Source of the DNA: Clostridia bacterium
GTDB lineage: Bacteria > Bacillota > Clostridia > TANB77 > CAG-508
Assembly: GCA_017937285.1 (NCBI GenBank)
Contig: JAGBDU010000002.1
Span: forward strand, 32,335-96,334
Direction of reading: 5' to 3'
DNA: 64,000 nucleotides
In this document: one piece after another, positions 10,630-25,600 of the stretch
Layout of the letters: each line of letters starts with the position of its first letter
Numbering within the stretch: position 1 is the stretch's first letter
Position numbers and translations under genes: made by a program
The notes under the pieces: model-generated
What the model saw: only the letters and a program-made list of their open reading frames with translations
Databases searched by the model: none
Told to the model about the DNA's origin: nothing

Positions 10630-13600
10630 TTGGAATGTACGGGATTAGTTTATGGAACATTAAGACATTTAGGGATAAGATTAACTAATTTTTGTGATGG
10701 TTATTTTGAAAGAAATGGTTCAAATGTATTGATGAGAGCTGGTCCAATACCAATTGGACCAAGAGCATGGATACCATACCAAAGTGGTGCAAATAAATAT
10801 CCATATGAAATTAAATGGATTAATGGTCAACCTATTGCAAAAATAACAGATTATCAAACAGACATAACTTATGCTGAATGGATTGAGCAAAATAATATTG
10901 CAGAAGGAACTGTGGTTGTTTCTCAAAATCCAGATGATGGTTTTGACCATATGTGGTTCTACATAGGAAAATATAATGATGTAAATGAAATAAAAAAGCA
11001 TTTAGTTGATATTGGTGTATCACAAGATATAGTAAATACAAAATTGCAATTTGTAGTTAAAAATGATAATAGTCCATATTGGAGTATTGAGTGTAATGGG
11101 TCGAATGGAGTTTGTGTTACAAATAGAGATCCAGCTGTATCTCTTGCAGATAAAGGCGGAAAAGGTTATGTTGGTTTTACATTATATGATTCTAGTTCAT
11201 ACCATTTAAACATTGTAAAAAAAGATTCTAATGATAGCAATGACTCTGCAACAACAATGGAAGATAAATATAAGAATGCACTTGGCGGAGCAAAGTATGA
11301 AATAAAACAATACTTAAATGCAAGTGATACAGTAAATGGTTATGGATATACAGATACAGATCAAGGAAATAATTCAGTATCAGTTAGTAAAGAAAAAGCA
11401 CTTGCTAGATTGAAATTTTCAAATAATGGTAGTGATAGTAATGGAGAAATTACTATAAAAGAATATGGCCAAGATAAATATGATTATTATACAATAAAAG
11501 AAATTGCGCCTCCAGGGGGATATAAATCTGATACAAATTGGGAAATTGGACTAAGAGTATATAAAGGTGTATACACAGATGAGAACGGAAATAATAAAGT
11601 TGGTATAAGTAAAATTCAATTTGTAAAAAATGGTTTTAATGCAAATGGAACTATTAAAGACGTAAATCAAAACTCAAGTAATACTTGGTTTAGAATAGAT
11701 AAAGATGGAAATGTTACAAATGACAGTGTGAATTATAAGGTAGGATTTGAATTCAATAGAAATGCATTAACTATTTCATGGAAAAATGAATTAATTACTG
11801 GAAAATATGATGTTAAAATAAAAAAAGTAAATTTAAAAAATGAACCTTTAAGCGGAGTTAAATTTAAAGTAAATAATGAAGTTACACCAGAAACAGATAA
11901 TGATGGACTAGTAACTGTAGCAACAAAAACAATTACAACAAAAGATATCTTAAATAGTGATAAATACACAATATCTGAAGTAGATTTAGGAAAAAATAAC
12001 GGTTTAGTAAAACTAAAAGGTTCTATTACTATAGTAGTAAATAAGGGATTAAACGCAGATGGAAACGAATATATAGCAAGTCAAGCATATTTCGAAGATG
12101 ATGCAAATAATATAGCTACAAATAATTTAGGAACAATAACTAAAAAAGCATATTTAGAAAATAATAAGGAAATATATATTCAATTAGCTATAAATAATGG
12201 CGTAGTTATAGTAACAATACCAAATCAGAATACAAAGAAAATAAAAGCTAAAGTTGTAAAAAAAGATAATCAAGGAACAATATTAGAAGGTGGAGAATTT
12301 GAAATTAATGCAGGAGGATGGGAGTATACCCAAATAGTTGCAAACCAAAAAATTGATTTACAAAATTTACCATATGGAGAGGATTTTCAACAAATATATT
12401 TAAAAGAGGTAACACCTCCAACTGGACATATTAATGTGATGGGCACAAATTGGGTAAGTGCAAGAATAAGAGTAGATGAAGATGGAAATTTTGAATTAGA
12501 TAATAGCAAAAAAATTTATTCTGAAAATAAAACAAATTTAATTGATGAAAGTAATGATTTATATAATTATTTAGAAAATCCTAAAATGGAGGGCGATACT
12601 CTTGTATTTACAATAAAAAACCCACCAATTACAGGTAAATATCAATTAAATATAAAAAAGGTAGATCAAAATAAAAAGTCAATAAGTGGAGTTCAGTTTA
12701 AAATAAATGGAACAAATTCTGACCCAACAGATGATAATGGAGAAGTAGTTGTTGCAACAAAAACAATTACAAATGATAATTTAAATAATGAGGACTCATA
12801 TACAATTGAGGAAGTTATACTACCAGATAATGTTGATACTGATATAAAAATAATAAAATTAGCTCAACCAATTACTATATCAGTAAGTAAAGGATTAAAT
12901 GCTGAAAAAAATAAATATATAGCAACAAGTGCAAACTTTAAACTTGGAGATACTGCGTATAATAATGGAGATTCAGTAAAGCAAACAATTATATTAAGTG
13001 ATGGTACAGAGAAAGAGGCAGAATTATCAGTACAAAATGGAAATGTAACATTAACAATTCCTAATAAAAGACAAAAAACTGTAAAAGTAAAAGTAGTTAA
13101 ACAAGATATGGACGAAAATGAAATACTTGGTGGTGAATTTGAAATTGAGCTAGGCCAAAGCAACAAAGGCACTATAGCATCTGGAGAAACTTTAGAATTA
13201 GGTGATTTTGATTTGGGTTCTACATTAGATGGTATTTTTATTAAAGAAAAAACACCTCCAACTGGATATATAAATAAATTAGAAGACGTATGGGGAGTTG
13301 CATATACAAAAATAACAACTGATGGAAACTTTGAAATGATCGGTAATTATAATGGTAATTTATATAATTCGAATAGGACATATTTTATTGGAAAAGATGA
13401 TGACAGATATAATTACTACAAAAATCCTGAAATAAAAGAAGAGGCAAAAGATACAGTAGTATTTACAATTAAAAATCCTAAAAAAGATGGAACATATAAT
13501 TTTCAAATTACAAAAAATGATATTAGCGGAAAAATAATAAAAGATGAAACAACACGTTTTGATGTAAATGTTTATAGTAAAAAAACAGAGCAAAATGGTA

Positions 13601-16600
13601 ATATTACTTTATCAGATGAAGTTGAATTAAAAGATAGTAATGGTAATATAATTGAAACAAACGATTTGGAAGCTATTACAGGTATAACAACAAAATTAAA
13701 TGAAATAAAAATTCAAAGAGCAGATTTAGATAAGACATATTATTTTGTTGTTACAGAAACAAAAGCACCTGATAAATTTACAGAAATTGATTATAAGGTT
13801 GTAGTACCAGTAACATATTCAGAAGAATCATCTGGATATATTGCTACAAAAGATACTTCATTTGCATTAATTAATACAAATAATACACAAACAGGAATAA
13901 GTGGAACTAGAAAAAATTTAAGTGAAATGAGTAATAATAAAAATGAAATAGTTACCACATCACAAACTGATGTTACGATTAATGTTAAAGTTCCAAATAA
14001 ACCAAAAGCAGGTACATTTAATTTTCAATTAATAAAATATATTGAGGGAACAAAAACACCATTAGCTAATGCTAAATTTAAAATTGAAATATACGAAAAT
14101 AAAAATAATTCAAAAGTATATTTAAATGATGAAAATGGAAATGCAATAAATGGTTCTACAGAATATTTAACAGGAACAAATGGATATTTAATATTTGGAA
14201 CTGACGAAGAAGGAAATCCAAAAGAAGAACTTTCTGGATTGCAAATAGATGCAGCAGATAAAGAATATCATGTTCATATAGTAGAAACATCAGCTCCTGA
14301 AGGCTATATTGGTGCTGGAGAAGTAGAATTTACAGCACGATCTGTTGAAACAAATGATGGATATATCTTATCTGCAGAAAATCCGGTTTTGGAAAATAAA
14401 AAAGTTAAAGCAAGTATAGATGCTGGATTAATTTCAGTTGAGTGCTATAATACAACAAAAGAAGGATCTTTTAATTTTGAACTAATTAAATATAAAGCTG
14501 AAACAACAGAACCATTAAAAGGAGCTAAATTTAAAATAAAAATTGCTGAAATAATAAATGGACAAGAGGTAATATTAAAAGATAAAAATGGAAATGCAAT
14601 AGATGGTAAGAAAGAATATGAAACAGGAAGTGATGGACGATTAACTACACCAATTACAGGTCTTGCAATTGAAGGTGCTGGAAAAACATATACGATAACA
14701 TTAACAGAAACACCTCCTACAGGTTATATTGGAATTGGTACAATTTCGTTTGAGGCTACTTCACGTGTAGAGGGAAATTCTTATCTATTAGTAAGTAAGG
14801 AAGAACAGATTCAAAATAAAGCGAATATTAATATAGATTCAAATTTAATAAATGTTAAGGCATATAATACACCAAAATTAGGATCATTTAACTTTAAATT
14901 AATTAAATATAAAAAGGGAACTGAAGAAAAGTTAAATGGAGCTAAGTTTACTATAAAAATTAAAAATAAACAGAATAATCAAACTGTTTTAATATATGGT
15001 AATGATGGAAAAACATTAGATGGAACAGAAGAATATGTGACTAAAAATGGTGAAATTTCATTTGATAATTTAAAAATAGAAAAAGAAGGTATAGCATATG
15101 AAGTTACAGTAACCGAAACTCAAGCACCAACAGGATATATGGAACTTTCAGCACCAATTATTTTTGAGGCTACAAGTATATGGAATGATAAAACAAAACA
15201 ATATGAGTTAGAAACTAAAACAATAAACACAATAGCGAATACTAAAAAAGTTGATATAAAGCCAGGAGAAATATTAATTGAAGCTGAAAATATTCCAGTG
15301 CCAATAATACATAAAGGTGTAAAAAATATAAAAAATCAAGATTCTGGATATGATGCAAATACAGAACATGATTGGGTAATTCAATCTACAATTCCTGAAC
15401 AAATTAGTGATTTAAAAAAATATATAATCACTGATATAATAGATAATAGGTTAATTTTTTCTGGAATAGATAAAATATCTGTAAAAATACTTGGAGATGA
15501 AACGTATAATGATAGGACGTTAACTCCAGGAAAGGATTATTTGCTAAGTTATATTCCTGCAGAAAGGAAATTAAAATTTTCATTTGTCAATGAAAATATA
15601 AGTGCATCAAATTTATTACGTGAAAATGCAAAATTGGAAATAAGATTTAAAACATCTTTTGCAAAAGATGATAATGGCAATATTATTGCACTAAATAAAG
15701 AAGTTCCAAACAGAGCAACTTTAACTGTTAATAATGGTGCAACAAGAGATATTTATAAATATTCTGAAACACCAGAAGTTCACACAGGTGGAATAAAAGT
15801 ATTAAAATACGAAACTATAAATGACAAATTAGTTCCTCTAGAAGGTGCAACTTTCAAAATTGCAACTTCAGAAGCAAATGCGAGAAACAATAAATTTATA
15901 AAGGTTAAAGATGCAAATGGAAATGATACTACTAATGATCTTGTTGGAACGTCTGATGTAAATGGTATTGTTGAGTTTACTGGATTAGAATTTGGTGGAG
16001 ATGCTAATGCTAATGAATCAAACAAAAAAACTCATAGCGAAACAAAGGCCGAAGTATATGATTATGATTTCAATACTGCTTCTTCTAGGTTTTGGATTGT
16101 TGAAACTGAAGCTCCAAAAGGTTATATAAAATACACTGAGCCTGTTGAAGTAATAATTACAAAAGATAGTTATAATACTGAAATTACAAAAATTCCTTCA
16201 GTAGAAAATACAAGAATAGAAGGTAAATATTCAATTAATTTGAAAAAAGTAAGAAAAACTAATAATTCACCAATAGGAAATGCTAAGTTTGGTATATCAT
16301 CAACTATAAGGAATGCCCAAAGAACAGGTACAACAAATGTAACAAATGGTGTTTTATCTGTAACAAATGGTGAGGTATTTATTGTTAAAGATGGCGAAAC
16401 AGAGCTTCAAAATAATCAAACAAGTCTAAGCAAAACAGATATATATACTATTACAGAAATGGATGTTGATGATTATTTAAAACTAAAGAATCCAATAAAA
16501 TTAAGTGTTTATAAAAATGAAAATAATAGCGCTTATAATGTTTCTAAAATTGTTGTAAGCGAAGTAAATACAACTAATAAACAAGAGCTAATTGTATCTG

Positions 16601-19600
16601 ATTCTAATAAAAGTGTTACTCTTAAAGGGGTAAAATTAGCAGATAACATAAAAACTGTAGATATAGTTGTAGCTATTGATAACAGTAATAATATCTCAGT
16701 AACAATACCAAATGATGATTTAGAAGGAAATTATAATTTTGTATTGATAAAAAGATATACCAACATTGAAAAAAATGCAGTAATAGGAAATATTCCATTT
16801 AAAATAAATGATAATGAAAATATAAAATATACAGATCAAACAACTGGTAAAATCAATGTTAGTGAAGAAAAAGAAGTAAATGGTGCAGTTAAAATTACTA
16901 AAGATAATGTTAATGTTAATGATGTATACAAAATTGAAGAATTAGAAAATGAAGATACAAAAAATATTTCAATTTTAGAAAATCCAATTACTATAACTGT
17001 ATTTAAAGGTATTAATGCTGATAAAACTGCATACGTTATTAAAAAAGTTGGAATTAATTATACAAGTGTAGAAGGCAATATGTATAAGGAACTTAATGTT
17101 GATTTTGCTTCAAATAGTAATAACTTATTATTTAACGTAAAAACTAAAAATGGTAAAGATACTGTTTGTATATTAGGATTTGATACAAAAGGTATTCTTA
17201 CACTAACAGTAAAAAATCCATCAAAAGAAGGAGGTTATAAATTACAACTTAATAAAGTGGTGGAAAAAAATGACGGAACTACTGTAAATAAACAAGGAGT
17301 TAGTTTTAATATAACAGATAAAAATGAAACTAACGATAGTAAAAGTATAGTATATCCAAAAACAACTGATAGTAGTGGTAATACAGAAATAATTTATAAA
17401 GCAATAACTAAAGAAACTCTAGATACTACCGATAAATTTATTATTAGTGAGGTAAGTTCAGGTGATGATAAAGTTATAAAATTAAAAAATAACTTAATTT
17501 TAGAAGTTAAAAAGAAAATAAGTGGTAATAAATATGTAATAGATAAGGTTAAATTAACAGAAGAAGGTACCAATAAAACAACAAATGAAGTAATAGTTGA
17601 TGAACAAAATGGTGCTAATGTACAACTAAACGGTGTTACTTTAATTGATGGAAGAACTGTAAATATAGGACTTGTAGTTAATGCAGATAATTTAATAACT
17701 GTTAAAATAAAAAATAAAGAAATGATTGGTAAATATTCTGTGCAAATAAAGAAGGTAGATTCTGTAACTGGTAATACAATGAGTGGAGTAACATTTAAAG
17801 GAACTTATAGAAATAATGAAGAGTTTACAAAAACAACAAATGCTCAAGGTATTGCTGTTATTGCTACAAATGAACCTATAAATAATATAATTAGAGCTAC
17901 ATACGAAATAAATGAAATTTCTTTACCTAGTGATTTGATAGGTAAATATGTTGTACTAACAGATTATGTTATATCAGCTAGAGTAAGTACTAAAATGAAT
18001 GATAGTAAAACTGCATATGTTATTGATAATGTTGAATTATCTTCAAGATGTACTAAAACTACTGATAATTATTCTGATGATCATGCAAGACAAGAAGAAT
18101 TAGTAAAAAATATTACATATGAGATTAGTGGGGATAGAACAACAGTAACTGTAGTTATAGGAAATGAGCCTAAACAAAATTATAGTTTTAATGTTAAAAA
18201 AGTAGATATGGAAAATAATCCTATTAAAGATGCAAAATTTACTATCAAAGAAAATGGAAAAACTATACTAGATAATGCAAAATTAGGTGATTTAGGAGAA
18301 TATTTAGTAAACAGACAAAATCAAACAATAAATACAAAATATAAATATGAAATATATGAAACAGAAGCAGCTCCAGGCTATGATAATATTTTAAATAAGA
18401 TGTATATAGAATTATTAATAAATATTGATGAAAATGGCGTTGTATCTGCAAAAAGCGAATGGAAAGTTGATTATAGTAAAAACGGCTCTGTAACTGACAA
18501 AATGAAAACTATGGCAATTTTAAGTCAATATACTAAAAATACAGGTAATAAATTATTTGTAGATAATGGAAATAACTCTTATACAGTAAATATACCAAAT
18601 CCAAGAAGTGCAATACCTATGAACTTTACATTAAATAAACATGAAACAAATTCAGAACAAGGTGTAACTGGTGCTGTATTTGGGGTAAGAAGATACTTTG
18701 TAGAAAAAGAAACAAATAATATCAACTTGAATGGTATAATAGATAAATTTGCATCAGGAACTGATGTAGAAACATTATCAGATATTACAACAAATGCAAA
18801 TAATAAGAATTTATCAATTGATTCTGTGGAGTCAGTAAAGTTAGGTGATACATATTATTATGAAGTTAGTGAAAATACAGTACCTGCAAATTATAATTCA
18901 ACATACCAAAAGGTTATTGTAAGAATACACACAAATGTTGATAGAACTATAACAGGAAGTATTATTGCAATAATGCCAAAAGATTCAGATTCATATGTAC
19001 CATATGTTAACAATACACATAGCAGTGTAATTTCACTAAATACTGAAAATACAAATGTAAAATTAAATTGGGCAAATAATAAAATACCTTGTACAGTTAA
19101 ATTGTATAAAAAACAATTTAAAAAAGATATTCCTAAAGATGCAAATGGAAATGTAATGTGGAGTGGTTTAGAAGGTTTACCAGGAGCTACATTCACAGTA
19201 AAACAAGTATCACCAGTTGAAGAAATAATATATGATGAGCAAATATTATCTGATTTTCAATTCTTTAACAATTTGGCAAATAGCAATACAACATATCATT
19301 ATGAGATTATAGAACATTCTTCAAGAGAAGGATATACTAATATATTTGAAGGTTGCGTTGTTCATTTATATATAACAACAGACGAAATTGGATTAATAAA
19401 TGATGCTCCAAATGCAACATATTTTGAAATTAAAGATCAAAATGGAAATGATATATCAAATAGTAAAAAGAAATATCTTGGAGATAAAATAGGATTACAA
19501 GTTAACGATGATAAGAATGTAATAGATTTCTATATACTAAATGAAGAAAAAACATTAAAAATAGCATTATTAAAAGTAACAGACAAAGTTGACGGCAAAG

Positions 19601-22600
19601 ACAATCTAATTGGAATACCAGGAATTGAATTTGGAATTTTGGGACCAGATTTACTTCCAATACGTGATGAAAATGGTAATAATCTTGTTACAGATGAAAA
19701 TGGATACATATATATAGACAATGTAGAGCTTACTAATGGAATACAAAATTATGTAATTAGAGAAGAAAATGTACCAACTGGAGTAACAAAATTAGAGGAT
19801 ACAGAGATTTTACTTAGAGTTGATACATCAGGTTTAACATCTCCTGAACAAATTACAGCAGATAGAATAACAGTTACGTTAAATCCAACTTCATCAGTAG
19901 GTGTAACTGAATTAGAAGGATTATCAACATCTGTAGAAGGTTCAACAGTTGTATTGAAAATACCAAATCCAACAGAAGTATATGCTTTTAGAATGTATAA
20001 AACTGATGAATTGGGAACACTATTACATACTGTAGATGGAGAAGGTGCACCAAACTTTATTGTAAGTAAACTTAATGAAAATGGTAAATACGAGGTTGTG
20101 CATAGGGGAGCTTTAAAGAATGTATTTGTAGAATCCGGAATTTGTGAACCTGATACTACATATCAATATAAAGTTGAGGAAGTTACACCAAAACTTGGAT
20201 ACATTAATATTTTACAAGGTTATGAGTTATATGTTGAAATACAAACAGATGCAAATGCAAGGGTAAAAGGTGAAGGATATACAACATTTAGACTAGAAAA
20301 GAAAGCAAATGCAGAACAATTATATACAGAAGAAGAGCTAATAAAAGGTGGATATATTAATTTAACAATAGAAAAAGATTTAATAGATTTATATATTGTA
20401 AATCCATATGGATACCAAGTTACTATTAACAAGAAAAGCAAAAATGGAGAAATTGGTGTAGATAAAGCTACAATAGCGGCTGAAAGAATCGACAATGTTA
20501 GAGCTTATGATTTAGCTATTGCTGAAAGAGATCATAATAATGATGCAATAGAAACTATTTTAAAAGAAATTGTTGATAGCAATGAAAAATCAAAAGAAGT
20601 AAAATTAGGTAAACAAACAACTGTAACTTCTGAAATATTAACAATTGGAAATAATGGTAGTATGATGCCATTAGATGACACCGCTCAAACATGGAGAATT
20701 AAAGAAACTGATGTTCAAGCACCTTATATAAATGTTTTAGGAGATAATTATATAATTGCTCAAACAATATATAGAGAAGGTGAATTAAGACTTGTAAGCC
20801 ATCAAGAGCTAGTTAATGAAACTGTTGAAACAATTAACTACTATGTATGTAACAGAAATGGTGAAAATATTACAAATCAATATTTAGATAAAATAGACGT
20901 CATAACAGAAAAAATAAATGGAATATGGAATTTATCGGTAACAGTAAAGGATCCTGCAAAATTTTATGTTGATATGACTAAAATTGAATATAATCCAAAT
21001 GCAGAAGATGTAAGTGACTATGTTCCATTAAGTGGAGCAGAACTTACTATAACATCAAGCAAATCAGGTAATGCTGATATAACAAATGGTGAATCAAAAT
21101 CAGAACGTATAGTAACTGAGATGGCACCAGGTGAAGTTGTTACATTTACAATCCAAGAATCTAAGAGTGCTATAGGTCATAAAAATGTGTTGGAAAATAA
21201 AATTGTAAATGCAATGATAAGAATGGATGAAAAAGGCAATGTAAGTGTTGTAGGTACAGTAGTAGTTGATACAGCAGCTGGAAAGCAATTATATGGTGCC
21301 GAAAAGGAACAAATATTAAAATATATTAAATTTGAACCAGGTACAGCAGAAGATGGATATCCAATAATAAATGTATATGTTGAAAACCCTGTTGAATATA
21401 AATTTAAATTAAAGAAACAAGATACAGCAGGAAATGGATTATTAAATACAGAAATTGAAGTTGTAAGTAGCCATTCTGGTACACATTATTTAAATGGATT
21501 ATCTCAAATGGAATTTACTGAAGAAAATTTAAAACCTGGATCTATAATTCAATATAGAATAAGAGAAAATCGTACAGTAGAAAATAGTGCATATGTAAAT
21601 GTTTTTGATAAAACGATGTATGTGATAGTAAGAGTAGATGCAGATGGAACTTTAAAAGAAGTAATGTCTTACTATTCAAGGCCATCAATTAATGGTTCTT
21701 CAGAACAAGTACCGATAAAAACATTAGATTTCTTAGAATATGGTATTACAAATCCAGATTCTCAAGGTATACAAACTATGTACTTTACATTAGAGAATCC
21801 AACTCAAATCGATATAGAATTACTTAAAAAACAAGCAGGAGAAGATGGTGCCTCAATAGCGAATACAGACTTTACTATATTAAGTAGTTTTAGTGATAAA
21901 CATTCAGAAGTTACTAATTCAAGTGGAAAAATTTATTTTAGAGAATCAAAAATTAGTGAAGGAGAATATACATTTAAAATAAAAGAAAATAGACCAGCAG
22001 ATGCTAATTATGCAAATATTCTACAAAACAAATATATGCAAGTAAGTGTATGGGTTAAGGCTAATGGCGAAATAACAGAGCCAAAAGTAAGTTTTTATCG
22101 TTCAAATTATGAAGATGATTTTAATAATAATAATCGAATAACAAAAGAAAATGCACCTGAATTATATGCAAGATTAGAAAAATATACATCAGTTGAGATA
22201 GATAAAACTAATCCAATAAATAAATTGATTATAAAAATTGAAAATCCAATTACTATGCAGTTTGACATTCACAAAGAACAAACAGATGGAACTTCAATAG
22301 AAAATGTTGAATTCGAAATTAATAGTGAATTATCAGGTATAGCAGAAAAAACAACTAATAATAATGGTGATATTGTATTAGATAACGATAAATGGGTTGA
22401 TCCAGGAATATATAAATATGAAATCACAGAAAAAAATACAGCGGGAAATCAATATGATAATATATTAGAAGGCCATAAAATAATTACATATGTAAAAGTT
22501 TCTAATGAAGGGTTGTTATCATTAGTTGCAGATAAAAGTGGAACAGAATTTGCATCTAATGAACAATATAAGTATTATATAGAAAAAATAGATGGTTCAA

Positions 22601-25600
22601 CAGTAGATAGTAATGTTATTGACAATATCCATAAATACATAAAATTACAAGTTGATAACTATAATTCAGAAAAGAATCATGTAAGATTAGATGTAATAAA
22701 TCCAGTTAGATATACTATGAATATCGTTAAGAAAAATTCTGCAAACAACCAAATTAGTGGTACTAAATTTACCGTTGTAAGAGATAATATAAAAACATTA
22801 TTAGATAACTCTGAAGTTTCAGCTCGAACAGAAATAGAAGAACGAAATATGTCAGAAGGATTTTACACATTTAATATTACAGAAGATGACACTGTACCAA
22901 ATAGTGCTTATGTAAATATACTTGAAGGAAAATTTGTAAAAGTTTATACTGAACTAAAAGCTAATGGTGTTCTTAAAATTAAAGATGATGAAGCAAATAC
23001 TAGCCGTGATTATTTTGAAATTTATGAAGGCGATATATATAATTCTAAAAATGCAAAATTATTAGATAAAACAGAATATAGTAAGTTATATGATTTAGTA
23101 AGTGTAAGAAGTCATGATGATGATGGCAATGGAATTTATGAATTAGAGCTAACTGTTATAAACCCAGTAAATATAGATGTTGAAATACTAAAAAAACAAG
23201 TTGGAACAAATGGAAAAGGAATACCTAATACTAAATTTACAGTAAAAAGAGATGAAAATAACAAACACGAAGACATTTATACAGATGGTGATGGTAAATA
23301 TAATTTTACAGAAAAAAGTATTTTACCAGGAAATTACACATATAGAGTAGAGGAACTTGAAACTGCAACTTATAAATATATTAATATTTTAGAAAATAAA
23401 TATATGGAAGTTTATATTAATGTTTCTGAAAGCGGTGTAATTACTTACAATGGATATGAAATATTTGATAAAATAACTAATGCAAGTGTGGATGCGTTAA
23501 CAAAAAATAAAATAAGTAACTATATTAATATAAATGTTGATGATTCTATGCCAACTCAAAAATTAGTTATTACAATTTATAACCCAGTAACAATGAACTT
23601 CAATGTAATTAAAAAGGATATTGAAAACAAAAATATAAATGGAGCAAACTTTACAATAAATAGAACTTTAGTTAAAGCAGAAACAGAATTTGCAGATTTT
23701 ACAACAAAAACATTAAATGAAAATACTGTTGATGGAAAAATAAAAATGAATGTTGAATTCTTAAAACCAGGTATATATAAATACGAAATAACTGAAAATA
23801 ATACAGCTGGTTTGCAATATACAAACATTCTTGAAAATTGTAAAATCGTTGTATTTGTAAAATTAGATCTTAATGGTGATGTAATTATTGTTGCAGATGA
23901 AAATGGAAGAAAACTTGGAATAAATGAATACAAATATAAAATTGAAAGCACAAATAATTCTGTAGTTGATGTTAAACATGAAGAAATTATTCATAAATAT
24001 ATTAGCGTTGGAGAAAAACCTGTAAATAAATCTAGTGATGAAGTTGAATGTAAAATAATAAATCCTGCTGAATTTAGACTTGATATTATTAAGGTTGATG
24101 ATAAAAATAAAAATTTCGAAGGTGCAAAATTCACAGTAATTAGAGATACAACAAAAGTAATTGATAATAAAGATATTACTTCTGAAGTAGAGCTTACAGA
24201 ACAGTATTTAGAAGCAGGTGAACATGTATATTATTTAACAGAAGATAGTACCCAAGATGGATATATAAATATTTTAAAAGGAAAATTTGTTAAGGTTTAT
24301 ACTTCACTTTCTGGAAACGGTGAGTTGAAGATTAAAAATCAATATGGAAATAATTCTGATAAATATTTTGAAATCTATGAAGGTAGTTTAGATAATATTG
24401 ATAATGCTATAAAACTAAGCAAAGAAGATGATGAAAAATTATTTAATAACATTGAAGTTGAATCTATACAAGTTAATGGTGTTTATAGATTAAATGTAAA
24501 AGTTAAAAACCCAGAAAGAATAGTAAACATAGCATTAAATAAAAAAATATATGGAGAAGAAAAAATTGATTTATATAATACATATTTTGCTATAAAAAGT
24601 AGTTTTAGTGGAGATTACAAAAAGTTCACAAATAATAAGGGTAATATTTCGATAACAGAAAAAGGTATACCAGCAGGAGTATATGAGTACTTTATTACCG
24701 AAAAATCATCTTCTGGAAAACAATTTGTTAATGTACTAAATAATACATATATTAAAGTAATAATAAAGGTAAACGAAGATGGAACAATTGAAATTGTAAA
24801 TGAAGATGGAAATGTTGAGGAAAACAAATACTATGTATATAAACAAAAAGATAATTCAGAAGAACTTGAAAAAATAGATTTTGACAATACTGTTTATGAC
24901 GAATTTATAAAGGTTAATACAAGTGTAATAAATGATATTTCACAACTTGATATTCATATTAAGAATCCAGAATATTATAATTTTGAGCTTGTAAAAATCG
25001 ACAAAGATACAAAAGAACATATGAATGGTGTTGAATTTGAATTAACAGTTTTTGACGAACAAGGTAATATTGTACAATTAAAAGATGCCGAAACATTAAA
25101 GCCTTTAAGCTATAATAGTTTAATAACTGAAAATATAAATGGTGTTGATGGTGTAATTGTAATACCTAAAATTCTTATTGAAAAAGCTGGTAAATATAAA
25201 TTTAATTTTAATGAAAAATCAACAGATGGAATATTTAAATATCTATATAAAACACATAAAAATGATATTAATGTTGAAATAGAAGTTGTTGTTAAAGATG
25301 GAGAATATATTATTAAATCACCTTCAATAACAAAGGGTAACGAATATGTCGAATCTTTTGATGTTACTACATCAAAATCACAATATGTTAAAACAGAAGT
25401 AACTAATGAAAGAATTAAAGGTTCATATAGTTTGAGCATTGATAAATTAGATAGTTATACAGATAGATGTTTAAAAGATGCAGAATTCGAAATAACAGTA
25501 GAAAAAGATGGACAACCATATGAAATTTACGAATCAAATGATAATGTTGAATCTAAAAACATAATGATACCAAATCGTTATGAAATAAATGAAAATTTTG